64,000 nt of DNA from Streptomyces sp. 130 (GTDB lineage: Bacteria; Actinomycetota; Actinomycetes; Streptomycetales; Streptomycetaceae): positions 186,001 to 250,000 of the forward strand of contig NZ_VJNO01000004.1 of NCBI RefSeq assembly GCF_007096885.1, given 5' to 3'. The notes under the pieces are model-generated. The model did not search any database, was not told the origin of the DNA, and saw only the letters and a list, made by a program, of their open reading frames with translations. Positions 18,281 through 28,900 of the stretch are shown in pieces. Position 1 is the first letter of the stretch, and each line of letters begins with the position of its first letter. Made by a program: the position numbers and the translations under genes.

Positions 18281-18882
18281 GCGGCAAGGAAGGCGCGGAC
18301 GCCGCCCTCCGCGTAGCGGTCCAGGTCGGCGTCGGTGTGCTGGGCGCTGCCGTGGAACATGGCCTGGTTCACCGGGATCCACAGCAGCAGCCCGGAGAAG
18401 TGGTGGGCGGCCAGCAGCGGGTCGGGGGTGTTGAGGACCCCCTGGCCGGTGAGGCGGCGGAAGGTGTCCGCGAGCGTGGCGAGGACCCGCTCGAAGCCCT
18501 GCTCGTACCAGGCCGCGCCGAGTTCAGGAAAGGCGTCGGCGTTGGCGATGATCAGCCGCCGTAGCTGGATCACCCGGGGCTGGGTGAGACCCGTGAGGAA
18601 CTTCCGGGCGAGCCGGTTCAGGTTCTCACCGAGGGTTTCGGCGTCGGCGGGGATGTCCGCCACCAGGTGCACCAAGGCGTCGATGCGGTCCGTGGTGGCC
18701 AGCACGATCTCGGCGAACAGCTTCTCCTTGTCCGCGAAGTGCTTGTAGACGGTCTGCTTGGAGACCGCGGCCAGCTTCGCGATGTCGTCCATGCTCGTGC
18801 CCGCGTATCCCTTGTTCAGGAACACATCGGTCGCGGCCTCCAGGATCGCCTGGTGCTTGCGCGCTGACCGGCTGTCCATCAT
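18271..18882 (-). CDS. TetR family transcriptional regulator
   Basis: 203 aa. The N-terminal HTH is clear: ILEAATDVFLNKGYAGTSMDDIAKLAAVSKQTVYKHFADKEKLF (about 13-56). The ligand-binding domain resembles the C-terminal domain often found in AefR/RutR-like regulators. Two adjacent ATG codons (18882, 18879) follow GAGGGAG; the second has the better spacing. The gene is divergent from an alpha/beta hydrolase gene. Between them lies a strong dyad (18919-18964), the likely operator, implying autoregulation and control of the hydrolase-DUF4287 pair. The inducing ligand is unknown. Confidence 0.9.
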   Translation of the reverse strand: MMDSRSARKHQAILEAATDVFLNKGYAGTSMDDIAKLAAVSKQTVYKHFADKEKLFAEIVLATTDRIDALVHLVADIPADAETLGENLNRLARKFLTGLTQPRVIQLRRLIIANADAFPELGAAWYEQGFERVLATLADTFRRLTGQGVLNTPDPLLAAHHFSGLLLWIPVNQAMFHGSAQHTDADLDRYAEGGVRAFLAAYA

Positions 18883-18918
18883 CGGCTCCCTCTCCACGTC
18901 GGCCTGCCTGCCCCCGAA

Positions 18919-18964
18919 GAGTACTGGACTGTTCAGTACTCGTGTGAGTACTGTACCGTCCAGT
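18919..18964. promoter_or_regulatory. Probable TetR operator, compound dyad
   Basis: The half-site GAGTACTG occurs at 18919-18926 and 18946-18953, and its reverse complement CAGTACTC at 18934-18941. The whole 18923-18964 segment is a dyad centred on 18942-18945: outer arms ACTGGAC and GTCCAGT, inner arms CAGTACTC and GAGTACTG. It lies between the divergent tetR and hydrolase genes, as expected for an operator that can bind two dimers. Confidence 0.75.
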
Positions 18965-19031
18965 TCCAGTCCGCGGCTGCTCGCTGCGGGCCGGAAGCCT
19001 TGGCAGAAGTGCATCAATGGGGGTATTTCGC

Positions 19032-19868
19032 ATGAGCAGGACCAGGACCGTGGACAACGCCGTGGACAAGGTCGTCTCCGCCGACGGCACGGCGATCGCA
19101 TTCGAGAAGCAGGGCACGGGCCCGGCCGTGGTGCTCGTCGGCGGCGCCTTCATGACCCGGGGCGCCTTCGCCGAACTCGCCGCGCTGCTGGCCGGGCACT
19201 TCACGGTGATCACGTACGACCGCCGGGGCCGGGGGGACAGCGGGGACGCCCCCGAGTACGAGGTGCGGCGCGAGATCGAGGACATCGACGCGCTCATCGA
19301 GGGTCCGGGCGGCGGCTCCGCGATGCTCTTCGGGATGTCCTCGGGCGCCGTGCTGGCCCTGGAGGCGACGGCCCGGGGGAGCGCCGTGGCGCGGCTCGCG
19401 CTCTACGAACCGCCGTTCGTCACGGACGACAGCCGCCCGCCGCTGCCGGCCGGCTACGTGGCGCACCTGACGGAGCTGATCGGCCGCGAGGCGTACGGGG
19501 ACGCCGCCGCGTACTTCATGACCGCGGCCGTGGGTCTCCCCGGCGAGGCGGTCGCGGGCATGCGGCAGGCCCCGTTCTGGGCGGACATGGAGACCGTCGC
19601 CCACACCCTCCCGTACGACGGCCGGATCATGGGCGACACCATGTCCGGCCGCCCGCTCCCGGTCGCACGCTGGGCGTCGGTGACCGTGCCCGTCCTCGTC
19701 GGCAGCGGGGACGCGGGCGCACCGCACATGCTGACCGGTGCCCGTGAACTCGCGGCCACCGGCGACAACTTCACCCTGCGGGTCTTCCCGGGGCAGGAGC
19801 ACGACATCGCGGCGCGGGTCCTGGCACCGGCCCTCGCCGACTTCTTCCGCGGCGAACAGGCGCGGTAA
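19032..19868 (+). CDS. Alpha/beta hydrolase
   Basis: 278 aa from ATG 19032, with GGGGG 8 nt before it; an in-frame ATG at 19017 would add five residues. The alpha/beta-hydrolase fold is evident: oxyanion strand VVLVGGAF, YDRRGRGDS, the nucleophile elbow GMSSG (about 100), an acidic residue after VLVGSGD, and a terminal His in GQEHDIAARVL. The substrate is unknown; related Streptomyces proteins are annotated only as hydrolases. It is divergent from tetR across a clear operator and is followed after 42 nt by the DUF4287 gene, so the pair is likely an operon induced through the TetR protein. Confidence 0.87.
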   Translation: MSRTRTVDNAVDKVVSADGTAIAFEKQGTGPAVVLVGGAFMTRGAFAELAALLAGHFTVITYDRRGRGDSGDAPEYEVRREIEDIDALIEGPGGGSAMLFGMSSGAVLALEATARGSAVARLALYEPPFVTDDSRPPLPAGYVAHLTELIGREAYGDAAAYFMTAAVGLPGEAVAGMRQAPFWADMETVAHTLPYDGRIMGDTMSGRPLPVARWASVTVPVLVGSGDAGAPHMLTGARELAATGDNFTLRVFPGQEHDIAARVLAPALADFFRGEQAR

Positions 19869-19910
19869 CCGGCACCACCACCATTCGCCCGCACCAGAAG
19901 GAGGCACCGC

Positions 19911-20120
19911 ATGACCGCACAGGCCAAGGGACCCGCCAGCTACTTCCCCTCCATCGAGAAGAAGTACGGCCGCCCCATCGACGAGTGGAAGGACATGATC
20001 CGCGCGTCCGACCTGACCAGGCACATGGAGCTCGTCGCCTGGCTCAAGGCCGAACACGGCCTGGGCCACGGCCACGCCAACGCCCTGGTCGCCCACACGC
20101 TCGCCGAACAGGGCAGGTGA
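19911..20120 (+). CDS. DUF4287 small protein
   Basis: 69 aa with AGAAGGAGG before the ATG. It matches the DUF4287 pattern: YFPSIEKKYGRPIDEWKDMIRAS followed by HMELVAWLKAEHGLGHGHANALVAH. The family has no established activity but often accompanies DUF5655 or regulator genes. It lies 42 nt after the hydrolase gene, likely in the same transcript, and ends in front of a strong bidirectional terminator. Confidence 0.85.
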   Translation: MTAQAKGPASYFPSIEKKYGRPIDEWKDMIRASDLTRHMELVAWLKAEHGLGHGHANALVAHTLAEQGR

Positions 20121-20124
20121 GAGC

Positions 20125-20160
20125 GGCCCGCCCGCCCCATGGCCCCGGGGCGGGCGGGCC
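20125..20160. terminator. Bidirectional hairpin terminator
   Basis: Perfect 14-bp GC arms (GGCCCGCCCGCCCC and its reverse complement) with an 8-nt loop. It sits between the convergent DUF4287 and MFS genes, only a few bases from each stop codon. Confidence 0.8.
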
Positions 20161-20166
20161 GGCGGT

Positions 20167-21438
20167 TCACACCGCGGCGGGAGCGCCGTCCCGGGGGGTC
20201 TTCCCGGCCGGGGCCGCCGCACGCAGCGCCGCCTCCACGCGATGGTTGTTCGTCATGGAGGCGGTGACGGCCGTCATCGTCAGGAGCAGCGCGGCGGCGG
20301 CGTAGAGCGGGGTGCGGATGCCGTACGCGGTCGCCAGCCAGCCGCCGGCGAACGCCCCGACGGGCGCGGCGCACATCGCGAGCATCCGTGAGGTGGACGC
20401 GACCCGGCCCATGAGGTGGCCCGGCACGATCGCCTGCCGGAGGGAGGGCCCGAGCACCATCGTGGCGCCCATGGCGGCCCCGCAGACGGCGAGCGCCGAC
20501 CCGGCCACGTACGGGTCCGAGGCGGACGCCAGGCCCAGGATCGCCAGGCCCTCGACGGCGGCCGTGCAGGTCAGGGCGGTGCCGGTGCCGAGGCGCCGGC
20601 CCAGCCGCGAGGCGATGGCCGCGCCGAGCAGGCCGCCGGCCGCCTCCGCCGTGAGCAGCAGACCGAAGCCGTACGTGCCGATGCCGAGGCGTTCATGGGC
20701 GAAGACGACGAGCACCGTCTCCACGGCCAGGAAGGCGATGTTCCCGACCGCAGGGCGCAGCGCCAGCCCGAGCAGCAACCGGTCGCGCAGGACATGGGAC
20801 GCGCCCGCCCGGGCCTGCTCGAGCAGCGACTCGCGGGCCTCCGGCACCGGCCGGGGCACGGCGGGCAGCGTACGTACGAGGAGCGCGGAGACCGCGAAGG
20901 ACACGGCGTCGGCGACCAGCGGAACCGCCCGTCCGAATGCGAGCAGCGCGCTGCCCGCGGGCGGCCCCGCGAAGCCGGACATCGCGGTCTGGGCACCGCG
21001 CAAGCGGGAGTTGGCACGCTCCAGTCGGACGGGGTCGCGGCTGAGCAGGTCCGGCAGACAGGCCGTGGCGGCGGTGTCGAAGAAGAGCCCGCCGAGCCCG
21101 AGCAGGAACGCGACGGCCGCCAGCAGCGGAATGCTCAGCGCGTCGAGCCCGGCCGCCACCGCGGGTATCGCGAGCAGCACCGCGCGCACCGCGTCGGCCA
21201 CCCACATCGTGCGCCGGCGGTCCCAGCGGTCCACCAGCGCACCGCCGAGCACCCCGAAGAGCAGCCACGGGAGCGTCCCCGCGGCCGTGACGACGGCGAG
21301 GGCCTGCGGGTCCCGCGTCAGGGTGAACGCGATCAGCGGCAGCGCGGCGTGGGTGACCCCGTCACCGAGCGAGGAGACCGTCTGGGCGGTCCACAGCCGG
21401 CCGAATCCGGTGGGCAGCCTCGCCGCGTTCGCCTTCAC
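20167..21438 (-). CDS. MFS transporter
   Basis: 423 aa with about 12 predicted membrane helices. It shows the MFS loop-2 signature-like VDRWDRRRTMWVADAVRA (about 66-83) and the fold of the 'enterobactin exporter EntS / drug efflux' type MFS group common in actinomycetes. The GTG start overlaps the stop of the ArsR-type gene (GTGA), so the two are translationally coupled. It is probably an exporter whose expression the ArsR protein represses; the substrate is unknown. It lies convergent with DUF4287 across a bidirectional terminator. Confidence 0.88.
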   Translation of the reverse strand: MKANAARLPTGFGRLWTAQTVSSLGDGVTHAALPLIAFTLTRDPQALAVVTAAGTLPWLLFGVLGGALVDRWDRRRTMWVADAVRAVLLAIPAVAAGLDALSIPLLAAVAFLLGLGGLFFDTAATACLPDLLSRDPVRLERANSRLRGAQTAMSGFAGPPAGSALLAFGRAVPLVADAVSFAVSALLVRTLPAVPRPVPEARESLLEQARAGASHVLRDRLLLGLALRPAVGNIAFLAVETVLVVFAHERLGIGTYGFGLLLTAEAAGGLLGAAIASRLGRRLGTGTALTCTAAVEGLAILGLASASDPYVAGSALAVCGAAMGATMVLGPSLRQAIVPGHLMGRVASTSRMLAMCAAPVGAFAGGWLATAYGIRTPLYAAAALLLTMTAVTASMTNNHRVEAALRAAAPAGKTPRDGAPAAV

Positions 21439-21974
21439 TCGGCGTCCCCCTCGGTCTTCCGGATCTGCGCGGGGTGGAACAGCGCGAACACGAGCGAGGT
21501 GTCCGGCAGCGAGGGATCGGACAGCTCACGGTACTCGTCCGCCAGGGCCTGCAGCCGTGCCCCCAGCTCCGCGAACTGCTCGTCGGTGAGCCGCAGATGC
21601 GCCATCCGCACATGCCGCTCGCCGTCCGCCGGTGACGCCTCCAGATCCGCCACCGCGTGACGCATCAGCACATCCGGCCCTCCGTCGCCCGGCGCCGGCA
21701 GCTCGATCGACCGCGCGGCCATCGCGTAGTACCGCTCCATGACGCCCCGCACCTTGCGCGTCCGTACCACCCTCACCAGGCCGGCCCGCTCCAGGAGCCG
21801 CACGTGGTAGCTGGAACTCCCCTTCGCGAGGCCGACCCGCTCGGCGATCTGGGTGATCGTCGCCGGCTCGAAGCGCAGCACGGCCATGATCCGGTGGCGC
21901 GTCGGACTGGAGACCGCGCGCAGTTGCTCGTCGGTGGTGACGCGTAACGTCCCGGGAATGTCGTCGGTTGGCAT
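21435..21974 (-). CDS. ArsR/winged-helix transcriptional regulator with a TTA codon
   Basis: 179 aa from ATG 21974. An upstream TTG/GTG frame would overlap the palindromic operator, so the downstream start is preferred. The HTH is visible: LRAVSSPTRHRIMAVLRFEPATITQIAERVGLAKGSSSYHVRLLERAGLV (about 17-66), of ArsR type. No metal-binding cysteines are present. The C-terminal half is helical and fits the 'ArsR family, DUF-type' regulators paired with MFS exporters. Codon 10 is TTA (21945-21947), placing the regulator under possible bldA control. A perfect inverted repeat lies directly upstream of the start. Confidence 0.87.
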   Translation of the reverse strand: MPTDDIPGTLRVTTDEQLRAVSSPTRHRIMAVLRFEPATITQIAERVGLAKGSSSYHVRLLERAGLVRVVRTRKVRGVMERYYAMAARSIELPAPGDGGPDVLMRHAVADLEASPADGERHVRMAHLRLTDEQFAELGARLQALADEYRELSDPSLPDTSLVFALFHPAQIRKTEGDAE

Positions 21975-21979
21975 GTCCG

Positions 21980-22005
21980 CAATGGTCAACACTTCTTGAC
22001 CATTG
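21980..22005. promoter_or_regulatory. Perfect palindromic operator upstream of arsR-MFS
   Basis: CAATGGTCAA (21980-21989) and TTGACCATTG (21996-22005) form perfect 10-bp arms around a 6-nt spacer. The site begins 6 nt upstream of the arsR-type start codon, as expected for autorepression. It is AT-rich compared with its surroundings. Confidence 0.8.
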
Positions 22006-22043
22006 CGCAAGGGGTTTCCCGTGGAACGAGTCCGCGCTTCGCC

Positions 22044-22877
22044 TCAGCGGAAGGCGTCGGCGTGCTCCGCGGCCCACTGCCGAAAGGGCCTCGCCGGTGT
22101 GCCGGTGATGTGCCGGACGGTGTCGCGCACGGCGAGGAGTTCGTCGTTGACGTCGCCGCCGGTGACGTCGAGCACCGCGTCCGCCGCCCCGGCCCCGAAG
22201 ACCTCGGCCATCCGTGCCCGGGCTTCCTGGCGGCCGATCTCGGCGAACGGCACCGCGCGCCCGATGGCTGCCCCGATCGCCGCCACCTGCTGCCGGGCCG
22301 ACACCGGCTCCGGGCCGGTCAGGGCGTAGGTGCCGCCCCGGTGGCCGGGCTCGGTCAGGGCCGCCCGTGCCACCGACGCGATGTCCCCGGGATGGACCGT
22401 GGGCAGCCCGGTGTCCGCGAACGGCGCGCGGACCGCGTCGCCGGAGCGGATGGACGCCGCCCACATCAATGCGTTCGACGCGAACTGGGTGGGGCGCAGC
22501 ACCGTCCAGTCCATGCCGCTGTCCTCGAGCAGTCGTTCGACCGCCTGGTTCTCGACGGCGGGGCCGAGATGCGGATGGGTCGCGACGGTGATGGACGACA
22601 CCAGCACCACGTGCTCCACCCCAGCCCGCCGCGCCGCCGCGATGATCTCCGCGTCCGGCCCCACGCGCGACGGCAGGAACAGCGACCGCGCCCCGGTCAG
22701 CGCGGGCGCCAGGGACTCCGGCACCGCGAGGTCGCCCTCGACCGCCTCGGCCCCGGCGGGGAACGCCGCCCGCGAGACGTCACGGGTCAACGCCCGCACG
22801 GGGCCCGCCCCATGGGCGTGCAACTCCCTCAGCAGGGCGCTTCCGATGTTTCCGGTGGCTCCGGTCACCAGGATCAT
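22044..22877 (-). CDS. NmrA-like NAD(P)-binding SDR protein
   Basis: 277 aa starting MILVTGATGNIGSALL, the Rossmann GxxGxxG motif of atypical SDRs. It continues with RALTRD, VEGDL, HVVLVSSI, and the NmrA-type VLRPTQFASNALMWA (about 140-155). The family includes NAD(P)H:quinone oxidoreductases and redox-sensing regulators; the usual SDR Tyr-x-x-x-Lys pair is not evident. GAGAG precedes the ATG at good spacing. It lies upstream of the ArsR operator on the same strand, with a 70-nt gap. Whether it belongs to the PKS locus (64 nt upstream) or to the arsR unit is not clear. Confidence 0.85.
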   Translation of the reverse strand: MILVTGATGNIGSALLRELHAHGAGPVRALTRDVSRAAFPAGAEAVEGDLAVPESLAPALTGARSLFLPSRVGPDAEIIAAARRAGVEHVVLVSSITVATHPHLGPAVENQAVERLLEDSGMDWTVLRPTQFASNALMWAASIRSGDAVRAPFADTGLPTVHPGDIASVARAALTEPGHRGGTYALTGPEPVSARQQVAAIGAAIGRAVPFAEIGRQEARARMAEVFGAGAADAVLDVTGGDVNDELLAVRDTVRHITGTPARPFRQWAAEHADAFR

Positions 22878-22941
22878 GGCGTGTTCTCTCGTCTCGGGTG
22901 GTGGACTCGGGAACACGCTAGAAACTCAAGCGCACTTCAGG

Positions 22942-25900
22942 TCAATGTGGTGCCGGCCCGTCCGTGCGGACCGCGCCGGAGCCGCTGCCGCCCGCGACCA
23001 CGCGCATCCCCAGGCCCCGTACGCGGTAGATGCAGATGTCGTCGCCCCAGAGCGTCGCGTCCGCCACCGCGTAGGGGCCCCGCGCGTCCCGGCCGGCCTC
23101 CACGATGTCCATGTCCACCCGGATCAGCCGGTTGGCCGGGGTGATCTGGCCGCGGTACGTCCACGCCGTCTCCCGGCCGGGCAGCACCGGCTCGAACCTG
23201 GGGTCGGCAACGCCCTCGGCCGCGTCGCGTTCCAGCAGGTAGTACTGGAGGAGCTGGCACATCGCCTCGACGCCGAGGGAGCCGGGCTGCACCGGGTCCT
23301 GGAAGAAGTGGGCCCGGAAGAACCAGGCGTCCGGGCGGACGTCCTTCTCCGAACGCAGCCGCCCCAGCCCCGCCCGGCCGCCCTGGGGCCAGTAACCGGT
23401 GACGCGGTCCAGCATCAGCAGCATGGGCCCCGGCAGCCGCAGCAGCCCGCCGCAGAAGCGGCCGGGCCGGGTGACCAGGTCGACGGTGCGGTCGCAGGGC
23501 TCGGAGAGACGGGCGCGCTCGTCCGCCGGCACCGGCACGCCCTGCTGGTCGGCGAAGGCGGACCGGGGGAAGAAGCCGAAGACGGTGTCGAGCGCGAACA
23601 CCGGCACACCGTCCGCAGCGCACGACACCCGGAACGATTCGATGACCAGGTCCCCGCTGCGGGAGATCCGCGTCAGTTCGGCCCGGGTCCGTACGGTGCG
23701 CGTCGCCGGAGTCACCTCGCCGCTGACCGTGCCCGTTCCGTCGAGGTTGCGGAACAGCAGGTCCACGTCCGAGGCCAGCGCGCTGCCCACGTACGAGGCG
23801 AGCCAGCCGCACGGCTGCAGCACCGTCTCCATCAGCACCGCGAACGGCATGGTCCGGCCACCGCTCTGCTCGAAGTACCAGGCCTCGTCCGGCACGTCGT
23901 ACTCCGCGACGACCGCACTCCCGTCCCGCATCCCGCCCTGAGGACCGTCCACCGACGCGATCCGGCTCATGAAGTGGTACGGGGGGCCGGGCAGCCGTGC
24001 CACGCCCCGGGTGCCGTCGAAAGGCTCGTACATCGCACCGAAGGCCTCGCTCGGCCGGCCCCAGGCGCACGCGAGCAGCGAGGGGTAGCCGAACCGGAAG
24101 CCGTCGGCCGCGGTCGCCACGGGCCTCTCCTCGCGGTGGCCGGCCAGCCCGCCCAGCAGCTGCGGCGGCAACGGGGTCGCGTCCGTCTGGACGGCGGGCG
24201 GCCCCGCGTGCCGCCACTGCGTCAGCGGCCAGTCGGGCACCAGCCGCAGGGCCATCCCGCGCCCCAGGAACGCCTTCATCCCGTCCACGGAGCCCAGCAC
24301 ATCGGCGTGGAGCGTCGGCACGGGGCCGGTCGACACGCCCCGTACGAACACCTCGTAGACGACCCGCCGGTCCGCCGGGGTCGCCTGGCCCCGGCACATG
24401 GCCGTGTAGGGCCGCCCGGTCACGGGTTCGAAGCGCCAGCCGTCCCGTGCGACGGTGCAGCCCATGGCCGTCAGATAGAAGGCCATGGCCTGGAGCCCGC
24501 CCTGGAGCATCAGCGTTCCCGGCATGCACGGGTCGTTGTGGAAGTGCCCGGAGAAGAACCAGTCGTCCGGCGACAGCGCGGTTTCCGCGCGCAGATAGCC
24601 GCGGCCCCACGGTCCGCCCGCCGGGTCGAAGACGCTCACCTCGTCGAGCAGCCGCAGCCTCTCCCCGTCGAGCCTCGGCGTGCGGATGTGGGCCGCCGTC
24701 GCTTCCCAGCCGGGCCCGAAACAGTCCACCGGCCGCCCTTCCGCCAGTGCCCGCAGCTCATCCGTGCCGAACCGGTGCCGGGTGCAGGGGACAGCCGGCG
24801 GGTCGAGCGGCAGAGCTTCGCCGTCACCGGGCGGGTGGCCGGCCGGGTCCCACCGGACACCGCCGCCGCCGGCGAGTTCCGCGGGGGTGAAGAAGCCGGC
24901 CCGGCCCTCGCGGACACTGAGCCGCAGTTCGCCGTCGACATGGCAGTCGTAGTGGAAGAAGGCCAGGCGCACCCCATCGGCCTCCGCATGGCCGTCGATG
25001 TGGATCTCGTAACGCAACGTGTCCCCGGCTCGCGGCGGCGCCCCGTGGAAGGTGACGTCGCAGCCGAGCAGCCGGTAGGCGCGCTCACCCCGGTTGAGGA
25101 GGTCCGCGCCCAGCCAGCTGAGCAGGAGCAGGTCCGCCTGGCCCGCCTCGATCAGGACACCGGACGGCATGTGGCCGGTGGAGTCCAGGTACCAGCTGTC
25201 CGGCCGGACGTCGGTCTCCGTCCAGATCCTGCCGTCGGTGCGCACCGGCCCCGGCAGGGCGAGCGCCGCGGGCACCGCGTCGATGCCGGTGACCCGGTCC
25301 GCGAACAGCATCGGCGGCGCGGGCATGCGGGTCTGCACCGCGTATCCGTCCTGCTCGGCGAACCGTTCCCCGAAGAGGGCGGAGATCTTCTGCGTCGCGA
25401 GGTACTCCAGCTGGGCACGGTCGAACTTCGGCCCCGGTTTCGGCTCCGGCGCCCCCGCCGGCGGCGCGAGCGCTACGGCCGGGCGCCGCGCGGCGAGTTC
25501 CGGCGGCCGCACGGGGCGCGAGGCACGGGGCGGCGCATCGGCGCGCGCCAACGCCGCGACGGCCAGACCCGACATGCGCAGGAAGCGCTGATGGCTCTCG
25601 GTGTGGCGGGCCATCACCTCCCGGTGCGTCTCGGCGGCCCGCAGCCCCATCCGGGCCACGGCGGTCCGGGAGCCCTCGGCCACCTGGCTCCCGACGACCC
25701 CGGGGCCGGCCCCGCCCGGCTCCCGCGCGGATGGTACGGGGGCGGCCCCGTGCCGCCCCGGAACGTGCTCCGGGACGGGCGCCAGACGCGGGGCCCGGGG
25801 GAGGTCCGGCACGGCGCGGACCGGGCGGGGCAGACGCGGAGACGGGACCGGCGCCAGGGTGACCGAGGGCCGCGTGGCGGGCGGCTCCGTGGCGGCCTTC

Positions 25901-28900
25901 GCGAGCCGGCCGAGCAGGTCGTCGGCGTGGACCGGCACCCCGGCGACGACGAGTTCCGCCACCGCGAGGCACAGCTGCCGCAGCCCGGTGTCCCGGGGGG
26001 CGTCCAGCGCCACGGCGACGTGTTCCCGGTCGCCCAGCACCCGCTTGATCCACCCGGTGCACAGCTTCTGCGGCCCGTGTTCGACGAAGACGCGGACGCC
26101 GTCCGCCCAGGCCTGCTCCACCGTCGCCGCGAAGTCGATCGTGCCCATGCCCTGGGCGGTGACCGCGTCGGCCGCCGCCTCGGCCGTCAGCGGATACGCC
26201 CGGCCGTCGGCTCCGCTGTAGAACCGGACGCCCGGCACCTCCACGGTGGGCCGCAGGTGGGCCGCGCGCCACACCTCGCGGACCTCCGCCAGCTCCGGGG
26301 CGTGAGCCGCCAAGTCGTAGTCCAGCTCGACGGCGAACTCGGCACCCAGCCGGCCCACGACGGCAGCACACGCCTCGGACTCGCCGCCCACGACACACAC
26401 ACCGGGCGCGTTCACCGCCATCAGATGGACGGCGGGCTCCCCGGCGAGCGCCGCCCGGACGGCATCCGCGCCCGCACCGACCAGATAGCTCGACCACCGG
26501 GAGCCCTTGATGCCGTGGCGCCGCCAGTGGCGCCGCACCGCGCGCAGCTCCCCGGTGAGTTCGGTCGTGAACAGACCGCTGGCCCGGGTCGCCTCGTACA
26601 GTCCCGCGGCGTCGGGCCAGGCGCCCAGCGCGACCAGCGCGGTCGACTCACCGGACGAGTACCCGAGCGCGGCATCCGGCCGGAGCCCGAGCACGTCCCG
26701 GCTGAACACCGTGTGGCAGACCGCGAGTTCGGCCGCGCACCAGAGCTGCCGCAGCACCCCGCGGCGCGGCCCGGACCGCAGCCGCGTACCGAGCGCGTGG
26801 TGCGTGTCCCGTACCGCCGCACCGAGCGAGGGCAGCGAGAGCATCAGCTCGTGGCCCATGCCCTCGTACGCGGCCGAGCCGTTGGTGTACACGAACGCGG
26901 TCTGCCCGCCCACCGGCCGGTCCCGGAACCGCACGCCCGCCGGCCGCGCCCCGCCCTCGGTCAGCCAGCGGCGGGCCGCCTCCATGAGCTCCGGGGACAC
27001 GCTGTCGCCGTCGGTCACGAAGGCCAGCCGTGCCGGGCCCGCACCGGAGCGCACATCCGCGTCCATCGCGGCCAGCACCTCCCGGCGGTCCGCACCGGAA
27101 TACACCCGCAGGCGCGGAGCCGGCCCCCGCAGCCACGGCCGCGCGTCCCCCGCGCGAAGGCGTACGCGCACGGCGGGCCCCTCCACCGGCGTCACCACGG
27201 CCCGCGCGGTACGGGGGACCGCCCCGGTGTCGGCCGGGCCGTCCGGCCGGGGCACGGCACGGTGCTGCAGGGCGAGCGCGGCGACGGCGACGGAGACCAG
27301 CCCGGACGCCGCGTGCGCCCGTCCGAAGGCCGCCGAGGGGTCGAAGGCCGCGTCCGGGCCGTCACCGATCACCAGGTCGGGTTCGTCGTCGCACCCGTCG
27401 TCGAGCAGGGCGACGACCTCGTCGCCGTCCCTGCGCGCGGTGTCCAGCAGCTTGAGTACGAGGACGACGGCAGCGTCCCCCGGCTCGCTCCCGTACCCCA
27501 GCTCCCGCAGGGCGGCCCGGTGCACCGCCTCGCAGGACACGTCGGCGGCGCCCACCAGCGCGGCGTCCACCTCGCCCGCACGCAGTGCCCGCGCCGCGAG
27601 CCCCAGCCCGACCGGCCCGGAGGCCTCCTCCGCCGAGACGGTGAACCCGGGCCCGCCCAGGTCCAGTTGGGTGCTGATGCGGTTGGCCGCGAGGTTCGGC
27701 ATGCTCCCCACCACCCCCTCCGCCGTCATCGCCGGGGCGAACGCGTCCCGCGCCCGGTCCGCCGGTACGGCACCTGCCTGCCCCGCCTCATCCAGCCAGT
27801 GCGGCACCCGCCACCGGGCCCCGGCGCGCGCCACCTCCGGATCCACCCCCATGCCGACGACCACCATGGTCCGCTCCCGGGGAAGCGCCACCGTCCGCAC
27901 CGCCTCCCGGGCGGCCTCCAGCACCAGAAGCTGATGGCGTACGGTCCGCTCCAGGGCCAGGGGCGGGAAGCACAGGTCGTCGAGTGCCACGGCGAACTCC
28001 GTCGCGGGGCCCCGCCGTTCGCCACCCAGGACGGCCCGGCGCAGATCCTCCGCGGACGTGCCGTCACCCACCCGGGCACCGACCGCGACGACGGCCACCG
28101 GTGCCCGGCGCCCCGGGGCGGCCGGCGACTTCCCGGCCGGCCGGGGGACGGCGGGCCGGCGCACCTCGTCGGGATGGTCCACGACGACGTGGGCGTTGGT
28201 CCCGCCGAAGCCGAACGCACTCACCGCCGCCCGGCGCGGCCCCGTCCACCGCTCCGGCTCCGTCAGCACCCGCAGCGGTGTGTCCGACAGCAATTCCAGC
28301 GGCCGCCGTACACCCGGTGTCGCCGGGCGCACCCCCGCCCGCAGCGCGCCGAGCACCTTCAGCAGCCCGGACATGCCCGCCGAGGCCAGCAGGTGCCCGA
28401 TGTTCGACTTCACCGAACCGATGGGCACGTCCGTCCCGTCCGCGAAGACACGGGCCATGGCCCGTGCCTCGACCGCGTCACCGACCGGTGTTCCCGTCGC
28501 ATGGCACTCGACCAGCCCCACCGACTCGGGCGCGACGCCCGCCCCCGCGTACGCCAGACGCATGGCCCGCACCTGCCCCGCCTCCGACGGGCTGATCAGC
28601 CCGGCGCCGCGCCCGTCGTTGGACAGCCCCGCGCCCCGGATCACACCGAGCACCCCGAGCCCCGCCCGCACGGCGTCCGGCAGCCGCATCAGCGCGACGA
28701 ACCCGGCACCCTCGCCGTGCACCAGGCCGTCCGCGTCCCGCTCGAAGGGCCGGCTGCGCCCCGTCCGGCTGGCCGCGGACAGGGCGCAGAACCCCACGTG
28801 GAGATAGAGCGGGTCGGGCCGGCTGACCGCACCGGCCACCATGAGGTCGGCGGTGCCGTCATGCAGCCGGTCGCACGCCAGCTTCACCGCGTACAACGAG

